A stretch of DNA of 36,345 bases from Candidatus Binataceae bacterium (lineage in GTDB: Bacteria; Desulfobacterota; Binatia; Binatales; Binataceae). Positions 34,058-36,345 of the stretch are shown here, piece after piece. The stretch lies in assembly GCA_024281015.1 (NCBI GenBank), contig JAMXLL010000245.1, positions 1 to 36,345 of the forward strand. Reading direction: 5' to 3'. Position numbers and translations under genes: made by a program. Positions within the stretch are counted from its first letter, which is position 1. Every line of letters begins with the position of its first letter. The notes under the pieces were generated by a model. That model was given only the letters and a program-made list of their open reading frames with translations. It did not search any database and had not been told where the DNA came from.

Positions 34058-35040
34058 GGCCCAGGATCCTCGTGATCGGCGGGGCCGGGCATATCGGCAA
34101 TGCGCTGGTCAGAAGTTTTCTCGATGAAAATTGCCAAGTGACTGCTGTTGGGCGGCGATTGGAGCGACCGCTTAATCTAAGCGGGCTTCCGGTCAATTAT
34201 AGAAGTGGCGATGGCGACAATGCGGGTCAGTTTCAAGCCTGGGCTAATGGCCACGACATCGTGGTTGATGCGGCGGCACCCTATCCCTTAAACGCGTTCT
34301 CCCCATGGATGCGAAATGGGAATGTCATTGTGGAAGCCGAGCGACGAACGGAGTGGCTGAGTTCTGCGGTTTTGAACGCCGGCGCCCGGCTCGTGTATGT
34401 CAGTTCTTTTGTGACCTGCCTGCGTCCGGCCACCGGTCTAGACCAACTCCGAGCCCAACTCTCCCGCCTCGTACATCCTTATTTCGAAGTCAAACAGCTT
34501 ATCGAATCGCGCATTATGGATGCAGCGCGGCGCGGACTTCGGGCGGTGATTGTTAACCCCACTTATTGCCTCGGGCCCTGGGACCTGCGCGATCGCCGGC
34601 TATGCACGATCCCTCTTCTGCTACGTGGTGAAATGACGGTGTCGGTGCATCAGAGGCTGAACGTAATTGACGTGCGCGATGTTGCCGCAGCTGCAATCAG
34701 AGCTTTGCAACTGGACCGCTACGGGGAACCGCTGCTGCTGCGCGGACACGATATCGAAATGCCAACGCTTTATTCCCGGATCTGTGAGCTCGGCGGAAGG
34801 GGTTCTTTAGGGTACGCACTGCCTGCCGGCATCGCGGCCGTGGGCGCATACGGCCTGGATCTTTTATTGGGTCTGGCGGGTGAAAGCTCGCTATTTGCTT
34901 CAGGCCCCATACTGCTGGCGACGATGTTCGATGACCTGTCCAGTAGTGGAGAACTGAAGACCCTGGGTATAAGCGTGCGCCCGCTGTATGACACCCTCAG
35001 AGATTCGATTGCGTGGTACCGGCAGATTGGCTACTGCTGA
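34054..35040 (+). CDS. Extended short-chain dehydrogenase/reductase (NAD-dependent epimerase/dehydratase family)
   Basis: This 328-residue protein has the extended-SDR layout. The cofactor loop is GGAGHIG at residues 9-15, followed by a basic TAVGRR suggesting NADP. The catalytic part shows VYVSSF (Ser117/118) and YFEVK (Tyr143, Lys147). VNPTYCLGPWDLRDRR and INVxDVRD-like NVIDVRDVAAAAI follow, as in dihydroflavonol reductase-like or sterol dehydrogenase-like members. Residues 265-290 are unusually hydrophobic and might touch a membrane. The substrate is unknown. ATGA overlap with the ATPase gene implies coupled translation, so the ATPase may control or sense its pathway. Confidence 0.82.
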   Translation: MRPRILVIGGAGHIGNALVRSFLDENCQVTAVGRRLERPLNLSGLPVNYRSGDGDNAGQFQAWANGHDIVVDAAAPYPLNAFSPWMRNGNVIVEAERRTEWLSSAVLNAGARLVYVSSFVTCLRPATGLDQLRAQLSRLVHPYFEVKQLIESRIMDAARRGLRAVIVNPTYCLGPWDLRDRRLCTIPLLLRGEMTVSVHQRLNVIDVRDVAAAAIRALQLDRYGEPLLLRGHDIEMPTLYSRICELGGRGSLGYALPAGIAAVGAYGLDLLLGLAGESSLFASGPILLATMFDDLSSSGELKTLGISVRPLYDTLRDSIAWYRQIGYC

Positions 35041-36345
35041 ACCTCCGGATAAAATTGCAACACTCCATGTCGTCGATGCCAGGCCTCGTTCAGGTCCCAT
35101 GGATTAAATTCGTCGTTTCGTCGCCAATTTTCGGCATCTTCGCAGACGCACAGATCGTGGGCACAATCTTCCACGACGATCCCATTAAAAGTCAGTACCC
35201 CGGGGCTGACCAATGTTAGCGCTTGGTAGTCGTCTCCTACAGCACGAGGTTGGCAAAGGCCTAACGCCTCGACCAGGTTGAATCTAGGGTAAAGCCTTAC
35301 GGCCATCTCCAAGTCAGATTCAACGTCAATTTGCCTCGCCTGGACGACAAAAAAGGTTACCGTTGACTGTAGCGACAAATAGTCAGCGTCCTGATGATTA
35401 TGTGGATTACGCACTTGCTTCAGCCCGATAGTGTAAAACCGGTTAGGCTTATCCTTCTCGTGGCTTAGGTATCCTTGAAGCCCGAGTGCGTTCAATACCT
35501 CTGTAGCAGATCGCGGCGTTTGTGGTGGTGTCGTGCGCGTGCCAGTACTGATCCGGATGATATCATAATCTCTAGCCTGCTGTTCGGAAGAGTTCCCCGC
35601 AAAAATAGTGGTGCTCATCGTTAAGACGGTGTGGGGCTGATGTGGCCTGACCGACGTAAGCCAGCGATCGCTCGGCAGATTAAACCTGGACTTAAGGGCT
35701 ATCCGTCCAAACTCCTCGAACTGCGTCACCATGTTCCAATCGGTGCCGACGAACATGTAAAACGGGATCAGCGCGTATTTCCTGTCGGAAGTAGTAGAAG
35801 GCGTTTTCGGGAAGAACTTCACCGGGACGGCGAAGCTGATCTCATGGTCACCGTAGCCTTCGAAGATAGGTCTTTGTCTGTGGGGTAATGTTTTCAGGTT
35901 GCCGCAGTCGCTGACCAGCGCCAACACTAAACCACACTCCTTTACACGAAGAATCTCGAACCCATAACACGTGTTTCCTAGATACTTATCAACCATCTCT
36001 TGCAGTTTTGCCGGCGTGGCCGCCAATGGGAAGACTCGCATCGTGACCTCGCGGCCGAATGATCCAGGGATCTCCAGCCCCGGTCCACTACCACCCTGCT
36101 TATAGATCACATGTTGTGGGCTTGGGAGAGACTCTATGCGTCCGCGAGTTTTCGCCGAGGGCGCCCCAGATCCGGCCGTTAGGTCAGGGGTTCCAGGCGC
36201 AGCATCGCTCGAATCTGCCGTGCCTGGGCTAGTCGTGGCGTCCTCTGCAATGAATGGTATCAGATTAGGCGAAATGCCGGTGCTGCTGGAGCTACTGTCC
36301 GGTTGCGTCGCTGGAGCAGTCGCGCTGGATTTATTCCAATCGCGG
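35031..36345 (-). CDS. Protein of unknown function with low-complexity segment, 5' end outside window
   Basis: The function was not recognised. The frame ends at 35031 and stays open to the right edge, so at least 437 residues exist and the start is not visible. The first visible 80 or so residues are rich in Ser, Thr, Pro, Ala, Asp and Gly, like a flexible linker to something upstream. The C-terminal 340 residues look folded. A stretch near FVGTDWNMVTQFEEFGR and SRFNLPSDRW faintly resembles the acetoacetate decarboxylase fold, where GREVYGFPK is usual. The catalytic Lys would be missing, so this is a weak suggestion. Its stop overlaps the end of the SDR gene by 10 bp, tail to tail. A GTG at 36110 could start a shorter form. 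Confidence 0.55.
   Translation of the reverse strand, partial: RDWNKSSATAPATQPDSSSSSTGISPNLIPFIAEDATTSPGTADSSDAAPGTPDLTAGSGAPSAKTRGRIESLPSPQHVIYKQGGSGPGLEIPGSFGREVTMRVFPLAATPAKLQEMVDKYLGNTCYGFEILRVKECGLVLALVSDCGNLKTLPHRQRPIFEGYGDHEISFAVPVKFFPKTPSTTSDRKYALIPFYMFVGTDWNMVTQFEEFGRIALKSRFNLPSDRWLTSVRPHQPHTVLTMSTTIFAGNSSEQQARDYDIIRISTGTRTTPPQTPRSATEVLNALGLQGYLSHEKDKPNRFYTIGLKQVRNPHNHQDADYLSLQSTVTFFVVQARQIDVESDLEMAVRLYPRFNLVEALGLCQPRAVGDDYQALTLVSPGVLTFNGIVVEDCAHDLCVCEDAENWRRNDEFNPWDLNEAWHRRHGVLQFYPEVQQ

Noticed and set aside
1-36345. CRISPR arrays, complete insertion sequences, phage or integrase genes
   Set aside because: No regularly spaced repeats, transposase motifs or structural phage proteins were seen on either strand.

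Overview
The window is chromosomal DNA from a GC-rich, Gram-negative, probably respiring bacterium. The reasons are a TolC-type outer-membrane protein, an 11-gene complex I cluster, and dense housekeeping operons with start/stop coupling. Gene content (complex I operon without nuoEFG, SCP2-type thiolase, CoA-transferase, IscS-MnmA-MtaB-RNase III-Era-Der cluster) would fit a deltaproteobacterial, Desulfobacterota or Binatota-like lineage. That assignment is a guess from gene order and protein style and was not tested by any search.

Left part (1-5.7 kb): the C-terminal end of a thiolase runs in from the left edge on the + strand. Facing it is a three-gene minus-strand group: a small secreted Cys-containing protein of unknown function, a histidine phosphatase and a GST-like protein. 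A TolC-family outer-membrane protein and a Rid-family protein follow on the + strand. A stand-alone HPt phosphotransfer protein lies on the minus strand.

Centre (6-27.4 kb): an almost continuous minus-strand block. Read in its own direction it begins with sulfur transfer, tRNA modification and RNA/ribosome maturation genes (cysteine desulfurase, mnmA, mtaB, rnc, era, der). Next come a trans-aconitate methyltransferase-like gene and an Ntn-type asparaginase, then two small zinc-ribbon proteins (FmdB-like, zf-TFIIB-like). Then comes the complex I operon nuoA-B-C-D-H-I-J-K-L-M-N, and last a Cys/Met-metabolism PLP enzyme. The NADH-module genes nuoE, nuoF and nuoG are absent. nuoM carries a one-base frameshift, and NuoI has a long low-complexity tail.

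Right part (27.6-36.3 kb): accessory genes. An FAD amino-acid-oxidase-like dehydrogenase (+) converges on an acetyl-CoA hydrolase/transferase-family CoA-transferase (-). After a 533-bp non-coding stretch with a promoter-like sequence and a structured leader comes a 1103-residue signal-transduction ATPase. It overlaps by 4 bp an extended short-chain dehydrogenase. A minus-strand protein of unknown function, with a low-complexity Ser/Thr/Pro/Ala segment, runs off the right edge.

No tRNA, rRNA, CRISPR array, complete insertion sequence or phage gene was recognised. The most unusual loci are the ATPase-SDR pair with its leader, the small Cys-containing secreted protein, the edge protein, the nuoM frameshift and the NuoI tail. 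None of them by itself proves a new system.
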